Below are positions 46,548 to 55,147 of a stretch of DNA of 55,284 nt, piece after piece. The stretch is from Clostridiales bacterium (GTDB taxonomy: Bacteria > Bacillota > Clostridia > Oscillospirales > Oscillospiraceae): the NCBI GenBank assembly GCA_022775085.1, contig JALFJQ010000061.1, forward strand, positions 1-55,284, read 5' to 3'. The translations under genes were made by a program, and so were the position numbers. Position 1 is the first letter of the stretch, and every line of letters starts with the position of its first letter. A model generated the notes under the pieces. The model had not been told where the DNA came from. It was given only the letters and a program-made list of their open reading frames with translations, and did no database searches.

Positions 46548-48218
46548 ATGGATACAATGTCCCGTTTCACGCTCTGGAAAAAGAAAGCACTGGACGACCC
46601 GGATCTGACTGCCGAGCTGTCCGGTTTGACAGATGATAAGGAAATCTTTGACCGGTTCTACCGGGATCTGGAATTCGGTACCGGCGGCCTGCGGGGGGTC
46701 ATCGGCGCGGGCACCAACCGGATGAACATCTACGTCATCCGCCGGGCAACCCAGGGCCTGTGCAACTACCTGAAAGGCACCGATCTGCCCCAGTCCATCG
46801 CCATCGGCTACGACAGCCGGATCAAGAGCGATTTGTTCGCCATGGAAGCCGCCCGGGTCATCGCCGCCAACGGCATCACCGCCTACATCTATCCCCGGCT
46901 GGAACCCACCCCCGCTCTGAGCTGGGCCGTGCGGTATTTGGGCTGCGGCGCGGGCATCTGCGTCACCGCCAGCCACAACCCCGCCTAGTACAACGGCTAC
47001 AAGGTCTACGGCGCTGACGGCTGTCAGATCACGCTGGACGTGGCCGCGGCGGTGCTGAAAGAGATCAACGCCCTGGATATGTTCGCGGATGTGAACATTG
47101 CCACCGAGGAAGCAGGCCGGGCCGCCGGGAAGATCGTCACCATTGGGGAAGACTGTCTGGAAGCCTTTCTGGACGCCGTCCGGCAGCGCAGCCTGTCGAA
47201 TGGGGAAAAGCTGGATTTGAAGGTGGTCTACACGCCCCTAAACGGCGCGGGACTGGAATGCGTCAAGAAGATTTTGACGAGAATCGGCATTTCCGATGTG
47301 ACCGTGGTGCCCGAGCAGGAAAAGCCCGATGGGCACTTCCCCACCTGCCCCTACCCCAACCCGGAGATCCGGGAGGCCATGGAAGCAGGACTGGCCCTGT
47401 GCCGGAAAGTGAAGCCCGATCTGCTGCTGGGCACCGACCCGGACTGCGACCGCATGGGCGTGGCCGTTCCCGAGGGGGACGACTATCGGCTCATCACCGG
47501 CAACGAAATGGGCGTTCTCCTTCTCGATTATATCTGCCGCAGGCGGCTGGAAAACGGCACTATGCCCCAAAATCCCGTGGCAGTTACCACCATCGTCTCT
47601 ACAGATATGGCAGACGCGGTTGCCGCCGACTACGGCGTGGAGCTGCGCCGGGTTCTGACGGGCTTTAAGTTCATCGGGGAACAGATCGCAATGCTGGAAG
47701 CCGATGGTCAGATTGACCGTTATATCTTCGGCTTTGAGGAGAGCTACGGCTACCTGTCCGGCGGTCACGTCCGGGACAAGGACGCTGTCAACGCCTCCAT
47801 GCTCTGCTGTGAGATGACCGCATGGTACAAGGCCAAGGGCATGACGCTGGCTCAGGCCATGGATGCCCTGTACGAAAAATACGGCTTCTACCGCAACGAC
47901 CTGGCCAGCTTCACCTTCGAGGGTGCGGAAGGGATGCAGAAAATGGCGGCCATCATGGAGGATCTCCGCAAACATCCTCCCAAGGCGCTGGACGGCAAGG
48001 ACGTCACCAGGGCGGTGGACTATCAGGCGGGCGTAAACGGTCTGCCCAAGAGCAACGTTTTGGAGTTCCAGACCGACTGCGCCAAGGTGCTGGTGCGCCC
48101 CTCCGGCACGGAGCCGAAGGTCAAGGTCTACCTGTCCGCCCGGGCTGACCACATGGACGCAGCCCGGCAGGCCAACCAGCGGATTCTGAAGGAAATCACC
48201 GAAAATTATCTGGGATAA
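46548..48218 (+). pseudogene. Phosphoglucomutase/phosphomannomutase interrupted by an in-frame amber codon
   Basis: The frame encodes a 556-residue alpha-D-phosphohexomutase of PgcA type: GTGGLRGVIGAGTNRMN, the phosphoserine loop VTASHNPA (Ser about residue 142), the metal loop GTDPDCDRMGVAV, GFEESYGYLSGGHVRDKDA and the phosphate-binding RPSGTEPKVKVYL. Codon 147, in the SHNPA-x-YNGYK loop where Lys, Glu or Gln is usual, is TAG (46986-46988); the same frame continues intact to 48218. AAGGAGG precedes ATG 46548. A one-base change or a sequence error explains this. Upstream YesL/M18 genes are divergent. Confidence 0.88.
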
Positions 48219-48285
48219 CGAGCCGTCGCAGGACAACCGGCGGCGTCCCAAAGGAATGTCGGTTTTCAGGGCAGCGGTGCGCCAG

Positions 48286-49107
48286 CTACCGGATCTTCCC
48301 GGTTTTGAACATCATCATCATTTCGTTCGTCAGGCTGCTGTCGTCGGGCTGCAGCTCAATCTCGTCCCGTTTTACCCAAGCCGCGTATTTCAGCTCCATT
48401 TTATCCATGGTAATGCCTGGGTCTCCGTCCAGATCGCAGTAAAAGCCCATGAGCAGATCATTGGCAATTCCCCAGGGCTGGGACTTGTAGTAGGTGATGT
48501 TTTTCACCCGGATACCGGTCTCTTCCATGACCTCCCGGGCAACGGTTTCCTCCGCGGTTTCTCCGATCTCGGTAAAGCCGGCAATCAGGGCATTGTGTGC
48601 AAAGCCTGTCCGATACTTTGTCAGAAGGAGGGAATCTCCGTTTTTCACGCCCACGATCACCGCCGGCATGATCCGGGGATACGCAGTGTATCCGCAGGCG
48701 CATTTCATCGCCCGTTCCTCGGGGGAATGGCGCATCGGTTTTCCGCAGCGGCCGCAGAACCGGGTGTCCCGGTACCAGTCCGCCAGGTGTTTTCCGGTGA
48801 AAATGGCAAAAAGAATCTCCCGGGGGAGCTGTTTGGAACCGCGCAGCGTGCGGATGTCCACAAAATCGCATCCGTCAGGCGTGAAAGCTTCCCCGGACAG
48901 CAGGAAAAACCGGCAATCGTCTACGGTAAATAAGTACACAAATCGGCATTCCTCCGGAAAATCCTTTATCCGAAGCAGCCGCGCCGTTTCTCCGGTTCTC
49001 AGCAGAACCCTTCCGTTGTCAAAGCAGAGTGCGTAATCCTCCTGTTCCGGAACGGCTGTGGGGTCGTACCGGTTGCCCAGCTTATGCGGTGCAATATCCT
49101 GAATCAT
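48286..49107 (-). CDS. nudC: NADH pyrophosphatase (NudC-type Nudix hydrolase with zinc ribbon)
   Basis: The 273-residue protein has an N-terminal domain, a zinc ribbon CGRCGKPMRH...CACG (near residue 130), YPRIMPAVIVGV and a Nudix box GFTEIGETAEETVAREVMEE followed by TG. The family hydrolyses NADH to NMNH and AMP and can remove NAD caps from RNA. ATG 49107 is chosen for AGGAG 8 nt upstream. The frame stays open for another 65 codons, but those codons are the hairpin repeat at 49144-49312. Confidence 0.92.
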   Translation of the reverse strand: MIQDIAPHKLGNRYDPTAVPEQEDYALCFDNGRVLLRTGETARLLRIKDFPEECRFVYLFTVDDCRFFLLSGEAFTPDGCDFVDIRTLRGSKQLPREILFAIFTGKHLADWYRDTRFCGRCGKPMRHSPEERAMKCACGYTAYPRIMPAVIVGVKNGDSLLLTKYRTGFAHNALIAGFTEIGETAEETVAREVMEETGIRVKNITYYKSQPWGIANDLLMGFYCDLDGDPGITMDKMELKYAAWVKRDEIELQPDDSSLTNEMMMMFKTGKIR

Positions 49108-49143
49108 TGTAAATCTCCTAAGTACGTCAGATGGTGTGGAATC

Positions 49144-49312
49144 ATACTGATATTCAATTAAAAACTTTAATTCATCAGGATTGAAGTTTTTAATATGAAG
49201 ATCATAATGAGACAAGTTTCCATGATTTTCTATTCCGAAAATCATGGAAACGACAACGCCGTCAGGCGGTGTCTTCTTGATTAAAATTAAAGTTTTAATC
49301 AAGAAACAGTAT
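49144..49312 (-). repeat. Four-hairpin structured repeat element, copy A (upstream of nudC)
   Basis: On the minus strand a closing stem ATACTG/CAGTAT (49312-49307 with 49149-49144) encloses four hairpins. H1 (49303-49276) has an 11-bp stem. H2 (49273-49252) has 9 pairs with one conserved C-T mismatch and a TGAC loop. H3 (49251-49216) has a perfect 15-bp stem with a GGAATA loop and directly abuts H2. H4 (49194-49157) has an 11-bp stem with a CAATCCTGAT loop. The same order recurs at 55147-55284, with compensatory changes in H1-H3. It ends about 25 nt before the nudC ribosome binding site, so it may lie in the nudC leader. Confidence 0.75.
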
Positions 49313-49385
49313 CAGAATAACACAATTCGCCGCGAATTGCAATTCATTCCCGACAATCTGTACTTTCCCCGAAGGGGAAGGCTTC

Positions 49386-49414
49386 GCGCCCCGCTGAAAG
49401 TTTCAGCGGGGCGC
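49386..49414 (-). terminator. Hairpin after lgt
   Basis: GCGCCCCGCTGAAA (49386-49399) and TTTCAGCGGGGCGC (49401-49414) form a 14-bp stem, 7 nt past the lgt stop. There is no T tract on the minus strand; a second short hairpin CTTCCCC/GGGGAAG follows. It probably acts as a terminator or 3' protector. Confidence 0.6.
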
Positions 49415-49420
49415 ATTATT

Positions 49421-50290
49421 TCAATTTTCTGTCGGTTCTTCCTTGGTTTTTTCCACCGGAACCACCCGGTTGACAAACAGATTTGCCGGGTCATGGGGTT
49501 TGAACGCCTGCCACAGCAGAACTGCGGAGGCAATGACACAAGTCAGTCCCGCCAGCACCTGACTGACCCGGAAGGGGCCCCAGTACAGGCTGTCCACCCG
49601 CAGGCCCTCGATGAAGCAGCGGCCCAAGCCATACCAGGCGGCGTAGCCCAAGGCGATCTGCCCATCGTACTGCCGCCGCTTGGACAGGAAGTGCAGCAGG
49701 ACAAAGCCGACGAGATTCCACACCGACTCATACAGGAAGGTGGGGTGGTAGTATTCCCACTGGCCGGTGACGGTATTGTACAAGCCCATGCGGAAGAAGC
49801 TGTCGGTAGCTGCGCCGAAAGCCTCCCGGTTGAAGAAATTGCCCCAGCGGCCTAAGATTTGGCCGATGAAAAAGCCCAGCAGGGTGATGTCCAGCACCGT
49901 GGTGATCTTCAGCTTTTTTACTTTACATAACACGATCACGCCGATGACCGCGCCGATGACACTGCCATAGATGGCGATGCCGCCCTCCCAGATGGCGAAC
50001 ACCGACATGAGGTTATCCGCATAATCCTTCCAGGAGAACGCTACGTAATAGATGCGGGCGCAGATAATGGCGAAGGGCGTGATCCAGAGCACGCCGTCCA
50101 GAATGTCGTCCTCCTTCAGGCCAAATTCCTTACTGCGGCGGCAGGCATAAATCACCGCCAGAATCAGGCCCAGCCCGATGGCAAGGCCGTACAGGTGGAT
50201 GTTCAGCGGCCCCAGAGGAAACACTCTGGGCGGGTTCACTTCCAGCCCCAGAAAAGGAAAGGAAATGGAGGAATAATTGCTGGGATTCAT
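49421..50290 (-). CDS. lgt: Prolipoprotein diacylglyceryl transferase
   Basis: The 289-residue membrane protein has about seven helices and the Lgt signature GRWGNFFNREAFG, then HPTFLYESVWNLVGF. It transfers diacylglycerol from phosphatidylglycerol to the lipobox cysteine of prolipoproteins such as the SiaP and ChvE proteins in this window. GGAGACGAAAAATC precedes ATG 50290. It is the third gene of an operon with two M16 peptidase genes. Confidence 0.95.
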   Translation of the reverse strand: MNPSNYSSISFPFLGLEVNPPRVFPLGPLNIHLYGLAIGLGLILAVIYACRRSKEFGLKEDDILDGVLWITPFAIICARIYYVAFSWKDYADNLMSVFAIWEGGIAIYGSVIGAVIGVIVLCKVKKLKITTVLDITLLGFFIGQILGRWGNFFNREAFGAATDSFFRMGLYNTVTGQWEYYHPTFLYESVWNLVGFVLLHFLSKRRQYDGQIALGYAAWYGLGRCFIEGLRVDSLYWGPFRVSQVLAGLTCVIASAVLLWQAFKPHDPANLFVNRVVPVEKTKEEPTEN

Positions 50291-50311
50291 GATTTTTCGT
50301 CTCCTTGTGTA

Positions 50312-51604
50312 TCAGACTGACCGTAGGGGAGGGTCAATAGGTTCAATAACAGATAAACAGCACCGCTCCCGTTTCACGACACGGGTGAGAAAAGCGACAA
50401 TCTCGTCAGCGGTGATCTGTCGGTAGATCTCCGGGAAGCGGAAATAATCGAAATTGGAAAAATGGTAGGCGCAGACCCGGAAGCAGGTGGCGTCGAAGCT
50501 GTCCAGCCCCCGGATGCGGCGGCCCAAAGCACTGCGCTTCATGCGAAGAAAGTCGGCTTCCGCCAGACCCTCCCGGCTGAGCTTCTCCATCTGGGAGAGG
50601 ATCGCTTCCCGGACGGCATAGGCATCCTCGCTGTCGCCGGAGCATAGGAGCATGGCGCAGCCATCGATGGTCTCGAAGCCACCGCCAAAGGAGGAATCAA
50701 TGAGTCCTTCCTCGTACATCTTCAAATACAGCTCCGAGGATTCTCCAAACAGAGCCTCCGCCGCCAGATCGGCCACCATTTCCTCCCGGATGGCCGCGTC
50801 TCCGGTGCCCAGCGGCTCACACTTGAAAGCCAGATTGAACATGGGCATAGCCACCTCCATTTTGGCGGTGACCTCGGCACGGGGGCAGGCCATGGATTCC
50901 GTCCAATTCTTCCATTTTTCGCCCACAGGCAGCTTCTCGCTGCCCAGCTGTTCCTCCGCAATGCGGACAACCGCTTCCGGATCCACGTCGCCGACGACAC
51001 ACAGCAGCATATTGCCGGGGGCGTAGAAGGCCCGGTGGCAGCTGTACAGCACCTCCGGGGTGATTTCCCGGATGGTTTCACTGGTGCCTAAGATAGGAAC
51101 CCGGATGGGGTGGTTTTCGTACATGGCCCGTACAAGATTTTCAAACACCACACTGTCCGGGGCATCCTCATTCATTCCGATCTCCTGATCGATGATGCCC
51201 CGCTCCTTTTCCACGCTTTCCTCGGTAAAATACGGAGTGGACACGAATTCCAGCAGCAGGCGCAGGCACTCCTCAAAATGTTCCGTGCAGGAAAAATAGT
51301 AGGCGGTCATGTCGTAGCTGGTAAAGGCGTTGGTCAGGGCGCCCATGGCCGCAAATTCCGCGGAAACGTCCCGGTTTCCGGGCAGATCAAACATTTTGTG
51401 CTCCAGATAGTGGGCAACACCGGCTGGAGCCTGAATTTTCTCCCCATGGAGGGAATATTCCGTGTGGACAGAGCCGTAATCCGTGACGAAGTAGGCAAGG
51501 CTTTTTGTAAAGCCCTTCCGGGGTACCACGCACACCGTCAGCCCATTGGGGAGGGTCTGGGTGCAGAGGGTTTCATCCAATTCAGGATAGTCGATCCGTG
51601 TCAC
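50312..51604 (-). CDS. M16 family zinc peptidase, active partner (YmfH-like)
   Basis: The 430-residue protein carries the inverted zinc motif HYLEHKMFD (HxxEH near residue 87) and the downstream Glu region SVEKERGIIDQEI, plus LTNAFTSYDMTAYYF. It is the catalytic half of a bacterial M16 pair. The GTG start at 51604 directly follows the upstream stop (TGA GTG), with AAGGAGGG in the end of that gene. It pairs with the gene just upstream, as in Bacillus ymfF-ymfH. Confidence 0.9.
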   Translation of the reverse strand: MTRIDYPELDETLCTQTLPNGLTVCVVPRKGFTKSLAYFVTDYGSVHTEYSLHGEKIQAPAGVAHYLEHKMFDLPGNRDVSAEFAAMGALTNAFTSYDMTAYYFSCTEHFEECLRLLLEFVSTPYFTEESVEKERGIIDQEIGMNEDAPDSVVFENLVRAMYENHPIRVPILGTSETIREITPEVLYSCHRAFYAPGNMLLCVVGDVDPEAVVRIAEEQLGSEKLPVGEKWKNWTESMACPRAEVTAKMEVAMPMFNLAFKCEPLGTGDAAIREEMVADLAAEALFGESSELYLKMYEEGLIDSSFGGGFETIDGCAMLLCSGDSEDAYAVREAILSQMEKLSREGLAEADFLRMKRSALGRRIRGLDSFDATCFRVCAYHFSNFDYFRFPEIYRQITADEIVAFLTRVVKRERCCLSVIEPIDPPLRSV

Positions 51605-52867
51605 TCATTTCCCTCCTTTCAGAAAATAGGTGGTGTTCAGCGTCACACTGTTTGCGCACTTCACAACGTCGGCAAGCGTAACCTTCTCCACCGCTTCCAT
51701 ATAGCCCTCCCGGCTGAACGCCAGTCCGCTGAGGGCCGCGGTGGAATAGAAATTCTCGATAGAGCCGGGGGAATCCTGAACACTGCGCAGGCTGGACAGC
51801 AGGGCCTGCCGGGCGGCGGTCATCTCTGCTTCGGAGATTTCGCCCTTCCGGCAGGCATCCAGCTGCCGCAAAATCTCCTGCCGGGTGACGCTTTCCTTGT
51901 CAAAATCGATGCCGGCGTTTACCAATACGATGCCCTTGGCGCCATAGTAGGCGGAGTCGATGGAGTAGCACAGGCTCATTTTCTCCCGGACATTCTGGAA
52001 CAGCTTGCTGGTCATGCCGCCGCCGAGGATCATATTGAGCATCTGCATGGCGGGCAGCGACCGGCTGCGGTTGGTGACCGGCACCGTAAAGCCCATGCAT
52101 AGCTTTCCCTGCGCCACATCCAGCACTTCTGTCATATCCTGCCCCGGACCCGGCTTGAAGGCGGACTGGGCCGGCAGGGACATGGGCGCACGCTCCAAAG
52201 AATCCAGCAAAGGCCGGACAGCGTCAATGACCTGTTCCTCCGCTGCGCTGCCCACATAGAAAAGCTCCATAGGGCTGGTCCGCAGAATGTTCCGGTAGTG
52301 CCGCGTCAGCGTTTCCGGTGTAACGGCAGCCACATCCTCAATTTCTCCCAGCCTCGGGATGCCGAAGGAATCCTCCGCGCACATGGTCCGCAGCAGCCGC
52401 TGCATGGCGTACAGCCGCTTGTCGTTGCGGTCAGATTCAATGGTGGAGATCAGATTCTTCTTCTCGCTTTCCACAAAATCCGGAAGAAACGTCCCGTTTT
52501 CCAGGGGAGAATCCAGCAAAAGCTCCCGCAGAAAATCCAGCATGGGCCCAAGCACCCGGTCTCCGGGCAGGGCAAACCGGTCATCCATAAAGCCACAGTA
52601 CAGGCCGGTGGTCTGGCAGTCCCCAACGCGGCGCACCAGAGGGCTGACGGCAGCGCCGTACAATTCATCCAGCCGCTGGGTCACCGTCCGCAGATCAGGA
52701 CAGCTGCGGGTGCCCCGGAGAAGGACAGCAGGAAGCAGGGCATTTTTTGCCGCTTCCTCTTTGCGCATAGGCCGCACCAGCTGAAAGCTGAAACCGCCCT
52801 GTTTGAATCGGGTATCCCGGACGTAACGCAGCGTCACCCCGGGAGCGATGGTTGTGGTTTTTATCAT
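51605..52867 (-). CDS. M16 family peptidase-like protein without zinc motif (YmfF-like)
   Basis: The 420-residue protein has the M16 fold pattern (RLDELYGAAVSPLVRRVGD, QMLNMILGGGMTSKLFQNVR, EKMSLCYSIDSAYYGAKGI), but no HxxEH at the expected N-terminal place, which reads NALLPAVLLRGT. Such members form heterodimers with an active M16 partner, here the next gene. It is first in the ymfF-ymfH-lgt unit. ATG 52867 follows TAGGAG. Confidence 0.87.
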   Translation of the reverse strand: MIKTTTIAPGVTLRYVRDTRFKQGGFSFQLVRPMRKEEAAKNALLPAVLLRGTRSCPDLRTVTQRLDELYGAAVSPLVRRVGDCQTTGLYCGFMDDRFALPGDRVLGPMLDFLRELLLDSPLENGTFLPDFVESEKKNLISTIESDRNDKRLYAMQRLLRTMCAEDSFGIPRLGEIEDVAAVTPETLTRHYRNILRTSPMELFYVGSAAEEQVIDAVRPLLDSLERAPMSLPAQSAFKPGPGQDMTEVLDVAQGKLCMGFTVPVTNRSRSLPAMQMLNMILGGGMTSKLFQNVREKMSLCYSIDSAYYGAKGIVLVNAGIDFDKESVTRQEILRQLDACRKGEISEAEMTAARQALLSSLRSVQDSPGSIENFYSTAALSGLAFSREGYMEAVEKVTLADVVKCANSVTLNTTYFLKGGK

Positions 52868-52885
52868 AAATTAGCTCCTAATTAT

Positions 52886-53023
52886 CGTAGGGCGGGGTCA
52901 TGACCCCGCCGACGCACACATCAAATGCAGCAGGGATCGTCCTGTCAGGCAATGTAACTTATGCGTCGTTTTTGGCCGCAGAATTTACGAACATGTTCGG
53001 CGGGGTCATGACCCCGCCCTACG
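52886..53023. mobile_element. MITE-like element with 27-nt perfect terminal inverted repeats
   Basis: The 27-nt end at 52886-52912 (begins CGTAGGGCGGGGTCATGA) is the exact reverse complement of 52997-53023. Each end is itself largely palindromic (GGCGGGGTCATGACCCCGCC). The 84-nt interior has no gene. A partial related end occurs at 20945-20970, and a looser one near 17471-17491. It lies in the divergent gap between ymfF and prmA. Confidence 0.75.
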
Positions 53024-53099
53024 AATACGCATTGTAGTTTATTATATACCATTTTTTTCAAAATAGGAAGTAGGACACAAAAATTTAAGACTTTTTGTG

Positions 53100-53128
53100 T
53101 TGTGTTTTTGCCTCCTTTGCGGTAGAAT
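53100..53128 (+). promoter_or_regulatory. Probable prmA promoter
   Basis: TTGTGT (53100-53105) and TAGAAT (53123-53128) are spaced by 17 nt, about 30 nt before prmA. Confidence 0.55.
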
Positions 53129-53159
53129 AGAGGGACTTAGCAGAAGGAGGGAATCGTGT

Positions 53160-54101
53160 ATGGCGTGGCTGGAAATAACCGTGAACACCGCGGCAGATAC
53201 GGTGGATACCGTGGCGGAACAGCTGACAGCCCGGGGGTTTTCCGATCTGGTCATTGAGGATCAGGCGGAATTTGAGACATTTCTGGAGGAAAACCGGGCA
53301 TATTGGGACTATATTGACGAGGATTTTCAGCAGAAGCTGGCAGGTCTCTCCCGAATCAAGCTGTATCTGGAGGATACCGATGAAGCGGGGATGGCCCGTC
53401 TGCGGGACACCGCTTCCGGCCTTGGGCTGACCATGCAGGTATCGGCTCTGCCAGACACCAACTGGGAAGAGAGCTGGAAGGACAGCTATCCGCCGCAGGA
53501 GGTGGGGGCCTCTCTGGTCGTTCTCCCTTACTGGCTGGAAAACGAGGAAACCGACCGGAAGAAAATCATTCTTGACCCCGGCCTGACCTTCGGCACCGGT
53601 GCCCACCCCTCCACTCAGATGGTCATGGAGACCATGGAGGAAGCGGTACGCCCCGGTTTCCGCTGTCTGGATCTGGGCAGCGGCAGCGGCATTCTGTCCA
53701 TCACCGCCCTGCGCCTGGGTGCGGAAACCGCGGTAGGCGTGGACATCGACCCCAAGGCAGAGGACATCGCCCGGGAAAACGCCGCCTACAACGGGTTCAC
53801 CGCCCCCGCCTTCACTGCCCTGACCGGCAACGTCACCGAGGACAAAGCCCTGATGCGTCGGCTGGCAGAGCAGGAATATGACCTTCTGCTGGTGAATATT
53901 GTGGCTGACGTGATCATCGGTCTTTCCCACGTCCTGCCCGATTATATGTCCGGACGCACACTTCTGGTATGCTCCGGCATTTTGGACACCCGTCTGGCGG
54001 ATGTTACCAACGCGCTGGAGGACGCGGGCCTGACGGTGACCTCCATCCGCGCCAAGGAAGAATGGCGCTGCGTCACGGCGAAAAAAGGAGGCTGTCAATG
54101 A
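53160..54101 (+). CDS. prmA: Ribosomal protein L11 methyltransferase
   Basis: The 313-residue protein has an N-terminal substrate domain and a C-terminal SAM-dependent methyltransferase domain with LDPGLTFGTGAHPSTQMVME, LDLGSGSGILSI (motif I), VGVDIDPKAEDIARENAAYN and LLLVNIVADVII. It trimethylates ribosomal protein L11. ATG 53160 is chosen for AAGGAGGG upstream. The stop overlaps the next start (ATGA), so translation is coupled. Confidence 0.95.
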   Translation: MAWLEITVNTAADTVDTVAEQLTARGFSDLVIEDQAEFETFLEENRAYWDYIDEDFQQKLAGLSRIKLYLEDTDEAGMARLRDTASGLGLTMQVSALPDTNWEESWKDSYPPQEVGASLVVLPYWLENEETDRKKIILDPGLTFGTGAHPSTQMVMETMEEAVRPGFRCLDLGSGSGILSITALRLGAETAVGVDIDPKAEDIARENAAYNGFTAPAFTALTGNVTEDKALMRRLAEQEYDLLLVNIVADVIIGLSHVLPDYMSGRTLLVCSGILDTRLADVTNALEDAGLTVTSIRAKEEWRCVTAKKGGCQ

Positions 54102-55147
54102 GTATCCCTTACCGGCACCGGCGGATCCTTCACCGGATCGGCATTGCCGCCCTTGTATTCCTGCTGATTTTTCTGGTGGTCTGGCTGTGCTGGGTCATCT
54201 GGCTCCAGCGGTATGTGGTCTACACCAGCAGCGGCGCAAAGCTGGACTTTAGCCAGTCCTCTTACGATATTTCCGGTGTGGAGGCTGCCCCAGCCAAGTC
54301 CAATGTGGAGATTTCCATTTTCTACAACGAAGGTGCCGACGCCATCGACACCACCAAGGAAATGACCCAGCTTTCCGGCTACTATATCACCAGTGATATG
54401 TACAAAGAGGATCTGGACAATGTGATGCTTCAGGTGGAGCGTCTGCCCGGCAGCACCCCTATCATGGTGGACATGAAGGGCCCCTTCGGCACCTTCTTCT
54501 ACCAGTCCAAGCTGGGCGAGGCCATCACCTCCCAGAGCACCAACATCCAGGGCGTCGCCCAGCTATTGGATCGTATTGAGAAAAAGGGCTTCTATAAGAT
54601 TGCCCGGATCAGCGCCTTCCGGGACCGCACCTACGGCGAAAACCACGTTTCCAGCGGCCTGTATATGCTCAGCCGGGCGGGATTGTGGATGGACGAGGGC
54701 GGTATGTACTGGCTGGATCCCACCAACGCCTCCACCATCACCTGGATCTCCTCCGTGGTGCTGGAGCTGAAGGAGATGGGCTTTGACGAGGTGCTGCTGG
54801 ACAACTTCCGCTTCCCACAGAATGAGAACTACATCTTCAGCGGCGACAAGACCGAGGCTCTGCAGTCCGCCGCCAAAAAAATTGTGGAAGCCTGTGCCTC
54901 CAATAAATTCGTGATCTCCTTCGGCGTGGACGATCCCACCTTCCAGCTGCCCGACGAACGGTGCCGCATCTATCTGACCAATGTGGATGCCGGCAGCGTC
55001 AGCAGCCAGGTTAGCAAGGTCACCTTCGACGACCCGGAGATTCGGCTGGTATTCCTGTCCGAAACCGGCGATACCCGCTACGACAAGTACAGCGTCATGC
55101 GTTCTCTGAACGTGGCGGAAGAAGTGGAAAACCGAAAAGGCAACTAA
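54098..55147 (+). CDS. Membrane-anchored putative glycoside hydrolase (DUF4015-like)
   Basis: The 349-residue protein has an N-terminal basic stretch and one membrane anchor (about residues 14-38, GIAALVFLLIFLVVWLCWVI), then an extracytoplasmic TIM-barrel-like domain with VMLQVERLPGSTPIMVDMKG, KIARISAFRDRTYGE, SRAGLWMDEGGMYWLDPTNA and GFDEVLLDNFRFP. These resemble the DUF4015 putative glycoside hydrolase family; the Asp in DNFRFP is a likely active-site residue by analogy. The substrate is unknown, perhaps a cell-wall sugar. The start overlaps the prmA stop by 4 nt, and a structured repeat begins exactly at its own stop codon. Confidence 0.78.
   Translation: MSIPYRHRRILHRIGIAALVFLLIFLVVWLCWVIWLQRYVVYTSSGAKLDFSQSSYDISGVEAAPAKSNVEISIFYNEGADAIDTTKEMTQLSGYYITSDMYKEDLDNVMLQVERLPGSTPIMVDMKGPFGTFFYQSKLGEAITSQSTNIQGVAQLLDRIEKKGFYKIARISAFRDRTYGENHVSSGLYMLSRAGLWMDEGGMYWLDPTNASTITWISSVVLELKEMGFDEVLLDNFRFPQNENYIFSGDKTEALQSAAKKIVEACASNKFVISFGVDDPTFQLPDERCRIYLTNVDAGSVSSQVSKVTFDDPEIRLVFLSETGDTRYDKYSVMRSLNVAEEVENRKGN

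Noticed and set aside
46971..47000. Amber codon in phosphoglucomutase as a pyrrolysine or programmed read-through site
   Set aside because: Only one such codon is seen, TAG is used as an ordinary stop by other genes in the window, and no downstream structure typical of recoding was noticed. Nonsense mutation or error is simpler.
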